DNA of 64,000 bases from Tamilnaduibacter salinus (lineage in GTDB: Bacteria > Pseudomonadota > Gammaproteobacteria > Pseudomonadales > Oleiphilaceae): NCBI RefSeq assembly GCF_003096655.1, contig NZ_QEKQ01000006.1:219841-283840 (forward strand), written 5' to 3'. A model generated the notes under the pieces. That model had not been told where the DNA came from. It saw nothing but the letters and a program-made list of their open reading frames with translations, and made no database searches. Shown one piece after another: positions 39,212 through 48,023 of the stretch (the stretch's first letter is position 1; each line of letters opens with the position of its first letter). The position numbers and the translations under genes are program-made.

Positions 39212-40135
39212 ATGAAAGCCAGCGACGTCAGAAAGCTGATCAAGCCGATCGACCGGGCCTACTCGGAAATGTTCTCCGGGCGGGTCTATAAAGTCGGGCG
39301 CGGCGCCGTTTCGGTGCGTAACCACAGTAGCGAGGCGGAGCAGACCGTCATCGGCGTCCATGGGTTTCTGGAGAACCACTGCTATTTCACCCAGGCCTAT
39401 GACGATCCCTCAACCGAACTGATCCTGCTCACCTGCAGCAACTACCACATCCCGGTCAACGGCATCACGCCGGAGAAAGCGCCGTGGGAAGTACCCATCA
39501 AACACCTGGAAGCCACCATCGAGTACGATGCGGCCATGCTGAACCAGGCTCTGGCGAACCTGCCAACGACGCAGCGTGTTCGCGTCCACGGCCATTCCCG
39601 CGGTGGCGCCGTCATCCTCGAAGGGGTCCGGCAGTGGCCGGATCTGTACGACAACGTTGAAGTGGTCCTGGAAGCGCCGGTATTGCCACAGGGGCGTCTC
39701 CACCCGCTGGTGACCATGCTGCTCGAGCCGGTCAGCCACGGTATGTGGCCCTGGCTGATCCGCCTGATCAACAGCGCCCCCGCGTCCACATACGGCCAGA
39801 CCTTCTTCGGTCGCATGAACCCGCGCAAAAAGCAGCTCCTGAGCCACCTCTTCTCCGCGACGCAGGATCACCTGACGATCGTGCGGAATCTGGAGAACCT
39901 GATGGCCTGGATGGAACGTAACAACACCGACCTTTACCAGAACATCCGCCACGGCACCTTCCTGATTCCCCAAGTGGACCGCATTCTGGACCGAGGCGCC
40001 ATGCTCGACAGTGCCCGCCAGAGCCCGACCACCATGCGCATCATCGAAACGCAGGCGCCAAGCCACTTCATTACGCTGGATTCCAAGTCCTGGATTCCGT
40101 CGCTGGAGTCGGTACCGACCGCCGTGCAGGCGTAA
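39212..40135 (+). CDS. Alpha/beta-hydrolase (lipase-like)
   Basis: A 307-residue cytosolic-looking hydrolase with no signal peptide. The oxyanion-side motif is VIGVHGFLENHCYF near residue 46. The nucleophile elbow is VHGHSRGGAVILEG, with Ser near residue 128. The likely His is in APSHFITLDSK near the end. Neutral-lipid or PHA-linked hydrolysis is plausible given the WS/DGAT upstream and the granule-type protein downstream, but this is inference. GGGAGACG precedes the start. It is convergent with the gene at 40266. Confidence 0.75.
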   Translation: MKASDVRKLIKPIDRAYSEMFSGRVYKVGRGAVSVRNHSSEAEQTVIGVHGFLENHCYFTQAYDDPSTELILLTCSNYHIPVNGITPEKAPWEVPIKHLEATIEYDAAMLNQALANLPTTQRVRVHGHSRGGAVILEGVRQWPDLYDNVEVVLEAPVLPQGRLHPLVTMLLEPVSHGMWPWLIRLINSAPASTYGQTFFGRMNPRKKQLLSHLFSATQDHLTIVRNLENLMAWMERNNTDLYQNIRHGTFLIPQVDRILDRGAMLDSARQSPTTMRIIETQAPSHFITLDSKSWIPSLESVPTAVQA

Positions 40136-40163
40136 ACCGGCAGGTTGGCGCTCCGGTAAGTTA

Positions 40164-40248
40164 GGCTGACGCAGGAAGACCAACGCAAGAGGGAGGGAGA
40201 GCGCCCGGCCACAGCTGGATTGGGTTTGTTGGGCTTCCTGCGTCAGCC
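40164..40248. repeat. Spaced 15-bp perfect inverted repeat
   Basis: GGCTGACGCAGGAAG (40164-40178) is repeated inverted as CTTCCTGCGTCAGCC (40234-40248), 55 nt apart, in the spacer between two convergent genes. No T-run follows. It looks like a dispersed palindromic repeat unit rather than a plain terminator. Confidence 0.6.
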
Positions 40249-40265
40249 CGACAAACCAAGTTGCC

Positions 40266-40547
40266 TCAGGCTTCGCCGGTGAGCTGATCCAACTGATTGT
40301 GAATTTCCGCCTCAATGCGACTGCGGAACGGACGGAGCATCAGGCCCAGTTCCAGATGCAGTTTCAGGGCGTCCGGCAGCACATTCAGCTGGCCTTTAAC
40401 GCCCTTGCGCTCGAAACGCAGCACATCCCCTTCCCAGTGATAACCGACGTCGAACTGGCGGGACAGGTCCCTGGCGAGGCTTTCCGCCGCTTCGCGGGCG
40501 TGATCGTGATCCAGGGAATGACTTCGGTTGATATCGATGGTGGACAT
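40266..40547 (-). CDS. Polyhydroxyalkanoic-acid-system family protein
   Basis: A 93-residue protein from the ATG at 40547 (MSTIDINRSHSLDHDHAREAAESLA). It matches the small PHA granule-region family (PHA_gran_rgn type) with the pattern LSRQFDVGYHWEGDVLRFERKG in two parts and LGLMLRPFRSRIEAEIHNQL at the end. The exact role is unknown; members occur near pha and ubi genes. It is divergent from ubiE, which in Pseudomonas lies next to the pha cluster. No PHA synthase is seen in this window. Confidence 0.78.
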   Translation of the reverse strand: MSTIDINRSHSLDHDHAREAAESLARDLSRQFDVGYHWEGDVLRFERKGVKGQLNVLPDALKLHLELGLMLRPFRSRIEAEIHNQLDQLTGEA

Positions 40548-40720
40548 GCACACTCTCTGGGAACGGTTTCGATGGGGAGCGTCCGACGACACTCAATTCT
40601 CAAGGCGATTCTAAGACAATCGCCCATGACTGCAAATCCACGTTTTGCGGTGCCGCCGCTTGTCGCCAGCGTCACGACCATTAGAATACGTGACTGGAGA
40701 ATTCCCCAACAGGACAGACC

Positions 40721-41494
40721 ATGACCGACCAGCAGAACCCGGCTCCCGGGAACGAGGAAAGCACCCACTTCGGGTATCGACAGGTGAGTCGCCGGGAAAA
40801 AGCGGGACAGGTGGCTGGCGTTTTCCATTCCGTCGCCGGCAAGTACGACCTGATGAATGACCTCATGTCGATGGGCATCCACCGGCTCTGGAAGCGCTTC
40901 ACCATTGAGCTGAGTGGCGTCCGCCCCGGGCAGCAGGTGCTGGACATCGCCGGTGGCACGGGCGATCTGACCATGAAGTTCTCGGATCTGGTCGGCCCCG
41001 AGGGGCGGGTGTTTCTCGCCGACATCAACGCCTCCATGCTGGAGGTCGGCCGCACCCGACTGACCGATCGCGGGTATGTCGGGAATATCGACTATGTGCA
41101 GGCGGATGCCGAGCATCTGCCCTTCCCGGATAACCATTTCAGTGTCGTCAGCATCGCCTTCGGGCTGCGTAACGTGACGGACAAGGACCAGGCGCTGCGG
41201 GAGATGACCCGGGTGTTGCGCCCCGGCGGCAAGCTGCTGATCCTGGAGTTCTCCAAGCCGACCAATCCGCTGCTGAGCCGGGCCTATGACCTATACTCGT
41301 TCAACGCCCTGCCGTTCATGGGTCAGCTCATCGCGGGCGATTCGGACAGCTATCAGTACCTCGCTGAATCCATTCGCATGCACCCGGATCAGGACACGCT
41401 CAAGCGTATGATGGACAACGCCGGTCTCGCGAACACCAAATACCACAACATGACGGGCGGCATCGTTGCACTGCACGCCGGAGTCAAACCCTGA
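40721..41494 (+). CDS. ubiE: Ubiquinone/menaquinone biosynthesis C-methyltransferase UbiE
   Basis: SAM-dependent C-methylation of demethylmenaquinol and the 2-polyprenyl-methoxybenzoquinol intermediate. It has 257 residues. The family signature [18 protein letters not shown] lies near residue 45, the SAM motif [16 protein letters not shown] near residue 73, and [14 protein letters not shown] near residue 167. It is the first gene of ubiE-ubiJ-ubiB; the stop overlaps the ubiJ start by 1 nt. Confidence 0.97.
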   Translation: MTDQQNPAPGNEESTHFGYRQVSRREKAGQVAGVFHSVAGKYDLMNDLMSMGIHRLWKRFTIELSGVRPGQQVLDIAGGTGDLTMKFSDLVGPEGRVFLADINASMLEVGRTRLTDRGYVGNIDYVQADAEHLPFPDNHFSVVSIAFGLRNVTDKDQALREMTRVLRPGGKLLILEFSKPTNPLLSRAYDLYSFNALPFMGQLIAGDSDSYQYLAESIRMHPDQDTLKRMMDNAGLANTKYHNMTGGIVALHAGVKP

Positions 41495-42108
41495 TGTTTC
41501 CCGGCCCCACTCTGCTTTCCGCCGCCGAAACCGCCCTCAACCGGGCGCTGGCGCTGGACCCAGCCGGTCGCCGGGCGCTTCTCGCGGCGTTGAGCGGACC
41601 GGTCACCGTCACGGTCAACACCATCGGAATCACGGTCACCCTCACCCGCTCCGGAGACCGGATCGGCGTCGGCAGCCAGCCAGCCGAAGACGCCAGCCTG
41701 ACACTGTCCGGCGGCCCCATGGCGTTTGTCACCCTCGCGCTGGGCGACGATGCCGTGTTCTCCGACGGGCGCCTGACGGTCGATGGCGACGTGGGGCAGG
41801 CCCATGCCCTGCAACGGGCTCTGCTGCAACTCGATCCGGACTGGGAGGCGGCACTGGCCGAGCGAATCGGGGAACTGCCCGCCCATTTCCTGGGCCAGCG
41901 GGTCCGAAGCGCTTTGCGCTGGCAGCGTCAGGCCATGGCCTCAATCACCGCCAGCCTGGAAGAGTATCTTCATGAGGAGACCCGGGCACTGCCCGGTCGT
42001 CGTGAGCTGTCCGCCACGTTTGAGGACATCGACCAGATGGCGCTCCGCACCGACCGCCTGGAGGCCCGCATCCAGCGCCTGGCGTCATCTGACGGGGAGT
42101 CGTCGTGA
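41494..42108 (+). CDS. ubiJ: Ubiquinone biosynthesis accessory factor UbiJ (SCP2 domain)
   Basis: A 204-residue lipid-binding SCP2-domain accessory protein of the ubiquinone-synthesis complex. The N-terminal SCP2 part includes [20 protein letters not shown] and [15 protein letters not shown]. The C-terminal half is helical and charged, ending in a coiled coil ([19 protein letters not shown]). Its position between ubiE and ubiB, with 1-nt and 4-nt overlaps, is diagnostic. Confidence 0.93.
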   Translation: MFPGPTLLSAAETALNRALALDPAGRRALLAALSGPVTVTVNTIGITVTLTRSGDRIGVGSQPAEDASLTLSGGPMAFVTLALGDDAVFSDGRLTVDGDVGQAHALQRALLQLDPDWEAALAERIGELPAHFLGQRVRSALRWQRQAMASITASLEEYLHEETRALPGRRELSATFEDIDQMALRTDRLEARIQRLASSDGESS

Positions 42109-43730
42109 GCCATCTGCACCGAAGCCTGCGCATTCTCTGGGTCATCTGCCGTTACCGGCTGGACACCTTCTTCCCGGTTCAGTCCCTGCCGTTGCCGGCC
42201 CGCCTGCTCGTGCGACTCGGGCCATGGCGGTTCTTCCCCCGGTCCAGCAAAGACCGGGCAGAGCGGTTGCGACTGGCGCTGGAGGCCCTGGGCCCGATCT
42301 TCATCAAGTTTGGTCAACTGCTGTCGACACGCCGGGACCTGCTGCCCGACGACCTCGCCGACTCCCTGAGCCGACTGCAGGACCGTGTTCCGCCGTTCCC
42401 CGGTGAGCAGGCCCGTGACATCATCGAGGCCAGCTTCGGCCAGCCCATTGATGAGCTGTTCCAGGACTTCGAGACGTCCCCCGTCGCCTCCGCCTCGGTG
42501 GCGCAGGTCCATGCCGCGACACTGCCCCGCGGGCAGTCGGTCGTGGTGAAGGTCGTCCGGCCAGGTATTGACGCCGTCATCCGACAGGACATCCGTCTGA
42601 TGCGACTGATGGCACGGCTGATGCTTCGCTACTGGGAAGAGGCACCACGCCTGCGACCGCTGGAAGTGGTCGAGGACTACGAACAGGTCATCTTTGATGA
42701 GCTGGACATGCAGCGCGAGGCGGCCAATGCCAGCCAGTTGCGGCGCAACTTCGAGCATTCCAATCTGCTGTATGTCCCGGCCGTGGACTGGGATCACAAC
42801 GCCACACAGGTGCTGGTCATGGAGCGCATCCATGGCATCCCGATCGGCGACACGGAGGCGCTGAAGGCCGCCGGCGTGAACATGAAGGTGCTGGCGGAAA
42901 AAGGCGTTGAGATCTTCTTCACGCAGGTGTTCCGCGACCGGTTTTTCCACGCCGACATGCACCCCGGCAATATTTTCGTGGATGCCTCCAATCCCGAGGA
43001 TCCACGTTACATCGCACTGGACTTCGGCATCGTCGGCACACTCGCCCCCGTGGATCAGAACTATCTGGCCCGTAACCTGCTGGCCTTTTTCCGGCGGGAC
43101 TACCGCCAAGTCGCGGAGCTGCACGTGCAGTCCGGTTGGGTGCCGGCCGACACGCGGGTGGACCAGTTCGAGTCCGCCATCCGCACAGCCTGCGAGCCCA
43201 TCTTTGCCCGCCCGCTGAGCGAGATCTCGTTCGGCTACTTCCTGCTGCGGCTGTTCCAGACGGCACGGCGATTCAATATGGAAGTCCAGCCTCAGCTCGT
43301 CCTGCTCCAGAAGACGCTGCTCAATGTCGAGGGGCTTGGCCGGCAGCTCTACCCGGATCTGGACCTGTGGGCCACCGCCCAACCATTTCTGGAGCGCTGG
43401 ATGAAAGAGCAGGTCGGCCCCGCCTCACTGGTCCGCGAAGTGCGCGAACGTCTGCCGGAGTGGATTCAACAATCGCCCGAGATGCCGCAGCTGATTCACG
43501 ACACGCTGCGCCAGATCGGTCAGGGGCAGGCATCGGCGCCCAAAGACCCCAAACCCGTCGCTCGCCCGCTGTCACGCCGCCGACGCTGGCTCGCCACAGG
43601 CTGCCTCGTGGCGGCCGCCCTGCTATTCTGGCCGACAGCCCGCGAAGCCATGCAATCCGTGCCCGTCGCGAGCTGGGCACTGCTGGCCGCCGCGGGCGGA
43701 CTCGTTCTCACCGGCGGCCGCCAAGACTGA
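42105..43730 (+). CDS. ubiB: Ubiquinone biosynthesis regulatory protein kinase UbiB
   Basis: Atypical ADCK-type kinase/ATPase required for ubiquinone synthesis, anchored in the inner membrane. It has 541 residues from a GTG at 42105 overlapping the ubiJ stop as GTGA. The KxGQ motif is [11 protein letters not shown]. The Ala-rich loop is [11 protein letters not shown], followed by [10 protein letters not shown]. Catalytic and metal-binding residues lie in [12 protein letters not shown] and IALDFGIVG. Two C-terminal hydrophobic segments (about 495-535) anchor it. Confidence 0.96.
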   Translation: MSHLHRSLRILWVICRYRLDTFFPVQSLPLPARLLVRLGPWRFFPRSSKDRAERLRLALEALGPIFIKFGQLLSTRRDLLPDDLADSLSRLQDRVPPFPGEQARDIIEASFGQPIDELFQDFETSPVASASVAQVHAATLPRGQSVVVKVVRPGIDAVIRQDIRLMRLMARLMLRYWEEAPRLRPLEVVEDYEQVIFDELDMQREAANASQLRRNFEHSNLLYVPAVDWDHNATQVLVMERIHGIPIGDTEALKAAGVNMKVLAEKGVEIFFTQVFRDRFFHADMHPGNIFVDASNPEDPRYIALDFGIVGTLAPVDQNYLARNLLAFFRRDYRQVAELHVQSGWVPADTRVDQFESAIRTACEPIFARPLSEISFGYFLLRLFQTARRFNMEVQPQLVLLQKTLLNVEGLGRQLYPDLDLWATAQPFLERWMKEQVGPASLVREVRERLPEWIQQSPEMPQLIHDTLRQIGQGQASAPKDPKPVARPLSRRRRWLATGCLVAAALLFWPTAREAMQSVPVASWALLAAAGGLVLTGGRQD

Positions 43731-43760
43731 GGCCCGCCCAATGATGAAAGGTGGCAGACC

Positions 43761-44171
43761 ATGACCTCAACGAACTGGATTGACGCCATCGCCTGGGACG
43801 ACCAGGGACTGGCCCCCGCCATCGCCCAGGACGCAGAGACGGGCGAGGTGCTGATGATGGCGTGGATGAACGCCGAGGCGCTGACGCGGACCGTGGAGGA
43901 AGGGCGCGCGATCTACTGGTCGCGATCGCGTGGCAAACTGTGGCGCAAGGGGGAATCATCAGGCCATGTGCAGACCCTGCACGATATCCGCATCGACTGT
44001 GATGCCGACGTCATCCTGCTGAAAGTCGACCAGATCGGTGACATTGCCTGCCACACCGGCCGCCGCAGCTGCTTCTACCGGCGCCTTGAGGACCGGCAGT
44101 GGATCGAGGCCGAGCCGGTTCTGAAGGACCCGGACGCCATCTACCAAGACGACAAAGGGAATGGTTCATGA
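43761..44171 (+). CDS. hisI: Phosphoribosyl-AMP cyclohydrolase
   Basis: Third step of histidine synthesis, opening the adenine ring of PR-AMP. It has 136 residues with the zinc/magnesium motifs [25 protein letters not shown] (split here), [18 protein letters not shown] and [11 protein letters not shown]. The monofunctional protein is followed by hisE with a 4-nt ATGA overlap, unlike the fused HisIE of E. coli. It lies 30 nt after ubiB. Confidence 0.96.
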   Translation: MTSTNWIDAIAWDDQGLAPAIAQDAETGEVLMMAWMNAEALTRTVEEGRAIYWSRSRGKLWRKGESSGHVQTLHDIRIDCDADVILLKVDQIGDIACHTGRRSCFYRRLEDRQWIEAEPVLKDPDAIYQDDKGNGS

Positions 44172-44521
44172 CCACCGAGCGACGCGACGATCCGGTTCTG
44201 GCCGCTCTGGCCGATGTGCTGGAGCAGCGAAAGGAGGCCAGCCCGGACGAGTCCTATGTGGCCCGCCTTCACCACAAAGGGCTGAACAAGATTCTTGAGA
44301 AAGTCGGCGAGGAGTGCACCGAAACCATCCTGGCGGCGAAGGACGCCGACCTGACCGGGCGAACGGAACACCTGATCAGTGAAACCGCCGACCTGTGGTT
44401 CCACTCACTGGTGATGCTCTCGCATCTGGGGCTCGGGCCATCCGATGTGCTGGATGAGCTGGCTTCGCGATTCGACCTGTCAGGTCTGGAGGAAAAGGCC
44501 TCGCGACCGCCCGAAGCGTAA
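44168..44521 (+). CDS. hisE: Phosphoribosyl-ATP pyrophosphatase
   Basis: Second step of histidine synthesis, removing pyrophosphate from PR-ATP. It has 117 residues from the ATG at 44168. The all-alpha NTP pyrophosphohydrolase motif [19 protein letters not shown] with downstream [17 protein letters not shown] is clear. It is coupled to hisI and followed by tatA after 69 nt, the Pseudomonas-type ubiB-hisI-hisE-tatABC order. Confidence 0.95.
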   Translation: MTTERRDDPVLAALADVLEQRKEASPDESYVARLHHKGLNKILEKVGEECTETILAAKDADLTGRTEHLISETADLWFHSLVMLSHLGLGPSDVLDELASRFDLSGLEEKASRPPEA

Positions 44522-44590
44522 CCGGCATTTCCGCCTGTTTCGCTGTCTGGCGTACAATGGGCCCATCACCGATCAACCGGGAAGGCATTC

Positions 44591-44845
44591 ATGGGAATCA
44601 GCATCTGGCAACTACTGATCGTGCTGGGCATCGTGGTTCTGCTGTTCGGCACCAAAAAACTGCGCACCATGGGCACGGACCTGGGCGGCGCCATCCGTGG
44701 GTTCAAGAAATCCATGAGCGACGAAGAGTCCGACTCGCCCGCCCGGCAGCAGGACGAGGAGCGCCGTGCGCTGGATGAGGCCGAGACAAAGGACGATGCC
44801 CGCACGCGCTCGCCCGAAGACTCCGACACCAAGACGCCCCGCTGA
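44591..44845 (+). CDS. tatA: Sec-independent translocase subunit TatA
   Basis: Pore-forming Tat subunit exporting folded proteins. It has 84 residues: an N-terminal TM helix (about 3-20, [20 protein letters not shown]), the FG hinge, an amphipathic helix ([19 protein letters not shown]) and an acidic tail. A TACAAT -10-like hexamer lies about 35 nt upstream. First gene of tatABC. Confidence 0.95.
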   Translation: MGISIWQLLIVLGIVVLLFGTKKLRTMGTDLGGAIRGFKKSMSDEESDSPARQQDEERRALDEAETKDDARTRSPEDSDTKTPR

Positions 44846-44856
44846 ACCGGCGCGCC

Positions 44857-45192
44857 ATGGTCGATATCGGCTTCATTGAACTGCTCATCTGCGCCGTGAT
44901 CGCCCTCTTGGTACTGGGACCGGAGCGCCTCCCCGGCGCCGCCCGTACTGCCGGGCGCTGGATCGGGCGCAGCCGACGGCTGGTCCGGCAGTTCACCACA
45001 GAGCTGGACCGCCAGGTCCGCGACGAGGAGTTGCGCGAACAGCTGCGCAAAGAAGGGGATGTCGGGCTTGAAGACGTCCGCGAGAACGTGCGCAGCGCCA
45101 TGGAAGAGGCCCGCCAGTACGAGCACATGATCGTCTCGAAAGACGCCCCTTACCCGAAACGAACGAATACCGACGATCCGTCATCCGACTGA
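44857..45192 (+). CDS. tatB: Sec-independent translocase subunit TatB
   Basis: Substrate-recognition partner of TatC. It has 111 residues with the N-terminal TM helix MVDIGFIELLICAVIALLVL, then GPERLPGAARTAGRWIGRS, which includes the family Glu and PERLP motif, and a long charged helix. It starts 11 nt after tatA. Confidence 0.95.
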   Translation: MVDIGFIELLICAVIALLVLGPERLPGAARTAGRWIGRSRRLVRQFTTELDRQVRDEELREQLRKEGDVGLEDVRENVRSAMEEARQYEHMIVSKDAPYPKRTNTDDPSSD

Positions 45193-45214
45193 ACCACCAG
45201 CAGCAGACGACACC

Positions 45215-45985
45215 GTGTCCCAATCCGACCAACACCCCGACACCAACGACCAGGGCCAGATGCCGCTGATCGCGCACCTGCTGGAACTGCGCAACCGTCT
45301 CCTGAAGATGGTGCTCGCGGTACTGCTCTGTTTTGCCGCCATCTACCCGTTCGCCAACCCGCTCTACACGCTGCTCTCCGATCCGCTGACCCGGCTGTTA
45401 CCGGAGGGCCAGACGATGATCGCCACGGACGTGGCCGCACCCTTCTTCGCCCCCCTGAAGCTGGCGCTGATGCTCGCGCTGTTCGTGGCGATCCCCTACG
45501 TGCTCTACCAGATCTGGAGCTTCATCGCGCCGGGTCTCTACCGGCGTGAGAAAAAACTGGCGTTCCCGCTGCTGTTCTCCTCAGTCGTGCTGTTCTACCT
45601 CGGGGCGGCATTCGCCTACTTCGTGGTTTTTCCGCTGGTATTCGGATTTTTCACGACCGTCGGCCCCGCCGGCATCTCTGAAATGCCGGACATGAGCCGA
45701 TACCTGGATTTTGTCCTCAAACTGTTTTTCGCTTTCGGGGTGGCGTTTGAGATCCCGATCGCCACGATTCTTCTCGTCCTGGCCGGGATCACCACACCGG
45801 AGGATCTCTCCGCCAAGCGCCCCTACGTCATTGTCTTCTGCTTCATCGTCGGCATGCTGCTGACCCCACCGGACATCATTTCCCAGACGTTGCTCGCACT
45901 GCCGATGTGGCTACTGTTCGAGTCCGGCGTCCTTTGCGCCCGACTGATCCGCCGCCGGACGCCGGATGAGGACGTCGAGGAATGA
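45215..45985 (+). CDS. tatC: Sec-independent translocase subunit TatC
   Basis: Six-TM core receptor for twin-arginine signal peptides. It has 256 residues from a GTG at 45215. Conserved motifs include HLLELRNRLLKM at the N-terminus, YQIWSFIAPGLYRREKK, and GVAFEIPIATILLV. The stop overlaps the rsmE start as ATGA. Confidence 0.95.
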   Translation: MSQSDQHPDTNDQGQMPLIAHLLELRNRLLKMVLAVLLCFAAIYPFANPLYTLLSDPLTRLLPEGQTMIATDVAAPFFAPLKLALMLALFVAIPYVLYQIWSFIAPGLYRREKKLAFPLLFSSVVLFYLGAAFAYFVVFPLVFGFFTTVGPAGISEMPDMSRYLDFVLKLFFAFGVAFEIPIATILLVLAGITTPEDLSAKRPYVIVFCFIVGMLLTPPDIISQTLLALPMWLLFESGVLCARLIRRRTPDEDVEE

Positions 45986-46707
45986 ACCTGGCGCTGCTGA
46001 GTGACGCGGATTTCGTGACCCCGGACCGGGCCGTGCTGACGGGACGACGACTGACCCACCTGCACGAGGTGCTTTCGGCGCGCACGGGCGACACTATCCC
46101 GGTCGGACGGCTGAACGGCAACATGGGCACGGGCGAAGTGACGACACTGGATGATACCCGCGCCGAGCTCCGTGTGGCCCTCGACACACCGCCGCCCGCC
46201 CCATTGCCATTGACCGTTGTTCTGGCCATGCCACGCCCGAAGATGTTCCGCCGGGTCCTTCAGACCATGGCCTCGCTCGGAGTGAAAGACCTCTGGCTGA
46301 TTCACTCCTACAAGGTGGACAAGAGCTTCTGGCAGACTCCCTGGCTGGAAGAGGATGCCCTCACCGACAACCTCGTTCTGGGTCTGGAGCAGGCCCGTGA
46401 CACGGTGATGCCAAGCGTCCGGATTCGGCGTCGCTTCAAGCCGTTCGTGGAGGACGAGCTGCCCGGCCTGCTGGAGGAGCGCCCCGGACTGGTTGCCCAC
46501 CCGGGCACCGACACGCCCTGCCCACGGAACCTGACACACCCCGCGACGCTGTGCATCGGCCCGGAAGGCGGCTTTATCCCCTACGAGGTGGACAAGCTCA
46601 CGGCGGCTGGGTGCCACCCCGTGCACCTCGGCGACCGCATCCTGCGGGTCGAGACGGCTGTGCCGGTACTGATCACCCGCCTGTACGATGCGGCCGAACC
46701 CGCCTGA
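45982..46707 (+). CDS. rsmE: 16S rRNA m3U1498 methyltransferase RsmE
   Basis: SPOUT-class methyltransferase of 16S U1498. It has 241 residues: N-terminal PUA-like region (RRLTHLHEVLSARTGD), then the knotted domain with CIGPEGGFIPYEVDKL and HLGDRILRVETAVP. It is translationally coupled to tatC. Its last 35 nt overlap the convergent MFS gene. Confidence 0.95.
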   Translation: MNLALLSDADFVTPDRAVLTGRRLTHLHEVLSARTGDTIPVGRLNGNMGTGEVTTLDDTRAELRVALDTPPPAPLPLTVVLAMPRPKMFRRVLQTMASLGVKDLWLIHSYKVDKSFWQTPWLEEDALTDNLVLGLEQARDTVMPSVRIRRRFKPFVEDELPGLLEERPGLVAHPGTDTPCPRNLTHPATLCIGPEGGFIPYEVDKLTAAGCHPVHLGDRILRVETAVPVLITRLYDAAEPA

Positions 46708-47857
46708 CCTCCTGTCGACGGTGGGCCAGATAACACACCAGTGCCAACGGCCCGAGTACCAGAAACGGCAGGAGTGCCTGTTCCGGCGCCCACTCCAGGG
46801 CGACGCCGCCCGCCAGCGTCCCGATGCCATAACCGGTGGTGTGAACGCTGGTCAGCCGGCCCGACACCTGCCCCTGTGCGGCTGGCCAGCGCCCCCGTAA
46901 CAGGCTGCCATACCACGGCGTTGCCAGCGCCAGGCCACTGACCACCAGCGCGATGCCCACGGCCAGTCCCAACGGTGTCACTGCCACCGCGAGAACCAGC
47001 CCCCCGGCGACCAACGCCGACAGCCAGATCCCCGACAGCAGTCCATGCCGTCCGGCCAGCCACCGGTGCCCCAGAGGCCCAACCACCAGCGCGACAACCG
47101 ATGAGAGCATCAGGTAATACCCGGTCATCCGGGTCGCCGCGACCGCATCCACAGCCAGTAGCTGCTGAATGTAAGGCCCCAACACAAACTGCAGCAGCCC
47201 GACCCAGGTAGTGATCATCAGTGCCAGCAGATAAAGCGGCCAGTCCGGTCGCCAGCCCGGCGGCGTGACCGGCTCTGTCGACGGCACCGCCCCACCGGTC
47301 ACTCCGCCCACCTGCCGCCATTGCAGAACCCAGAGCGCCAGGCCCGCAACGGCAATCGCCGACAGCCCCAACGGGACACTCAGCAGGCTGGCCACGGCCA
47401 TCAGCCCCGGCCCCGCCAATCGGCCAATCTGGTTCGCCGCCTGCAACTGCGCCAGCTCAACGGACCAGCGCGACGGCGGACGGGAGGACAGGAGGAACCG
47501 CTGGGTTGACGGAAACACGCCGCCCGCACCCAGCCCATGGAGCAGGCGCGCCATGGCCACGGCGCCGATCAACCACCAACCGGCACCCCCTCCGATCAGC
47601 GCCAGCACCAATACCATGTAGCCGACCACCACCAGACCCAGCGTCAGCCGCATGATCGGACCGGCGCCACGCTGGTCTGCCTGACGCCCCCACAGCGGCC
47701 CTCCGATCACAACCAGAATCATCCCGACCGCCATCAGCACCGACCAAAGGCCGGCGGACAGACCACTGTGCTCGATCATCCACGGCAGGCTGACCATCAG
47801 TGACGACTGGTAAAGCCCCATCAGCCCAACCGTTCCAAGCGCCAGGACCCACCTCAT
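46673..47857 (-). CDS. MFS transporter, probable siderophore exporter (ShiF-like position)
   Basis: A 394-residue major facilitator with 12 TM segments; the loop-2/3 motif-A region reads GGPLWGRQADQRGAG. It is divergent from iucA across a 166-nt spacer containing a Fur box. Many siderophore loci carry such a transporter next to the synthesis genes, as ShiF beside the aerobactin genes of E. coli and Shigella; export of the siderophore is therefore inferred, not shown. Very high GC third positions. Its 3' end overlaps rsmE by 35 nt tail to tail. Confidence 0.82.
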   Translation of the reverse strand: MRWVLALGTVGLMGLYQSSLMVSLPWMIEHSGLSAGLWSVLMAVGMILVVIGGPLWGRQADQRGAGPIMRLTLGLVVVGYMVLVLALIGGGAGWWLIGAVAMARLLHGLGAGGVFPSTQRFLLSSRPPSRWSVELAQLQAANQIGRLAGPGLMAVASLLSVPLGLSAIAVAGLALWVLQWRQVGGVTGGAVPSTEPVTPPGWRPDWPLYLLALMITTWVGLLQFVLGPYIQQLLAVDAVAATRMTGYYLMLSSVVALVVGPLGHRWLAGRHGLLSGIWLSALVAGGLVLAVAVTPLGLAVGIALVVSGLALATPWYGSLLRGRWPAAQGQVSGRLTSVHTTGYGIGTLAGGVALEWAPEQALLPFLVLGPLALVCYLAHRRQEVRRVRPHRTGG

Positions 47858-47953
47858 GAAGCCCGGCCCACCGGCCCTTCGAGTTGATCCGTCACACGCT
47901 GGGATAACGAAACGTTAATGCACTCTGGCCTTGTTTGCATCTTTACCCTATTT

Positions 47954-47972
47954 GAAAATGATTCTTATTTTT
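47954..47972 (+). promoter_or_regulatory. Fur box in the MFS-iucA spacer
   Basis: GAAAATGATTCTTATTTTT agrees with the 19-bp Fur-box consensus at about 13 positions. It overlaps a TTGAAA hexamer at 47952-47957 and lies 51 nt before the iucA ATG, in a strikingly A/T-rich patch of a GC-rich region. It could repress iucA and the divergent transporter together. Confidence 0.75.
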
Positions 47973-48023
47973 CGTAGTTTACGCCATTCGCGATCCCTGA
48001 TAAAGAACGCCACGAGGTCACCC

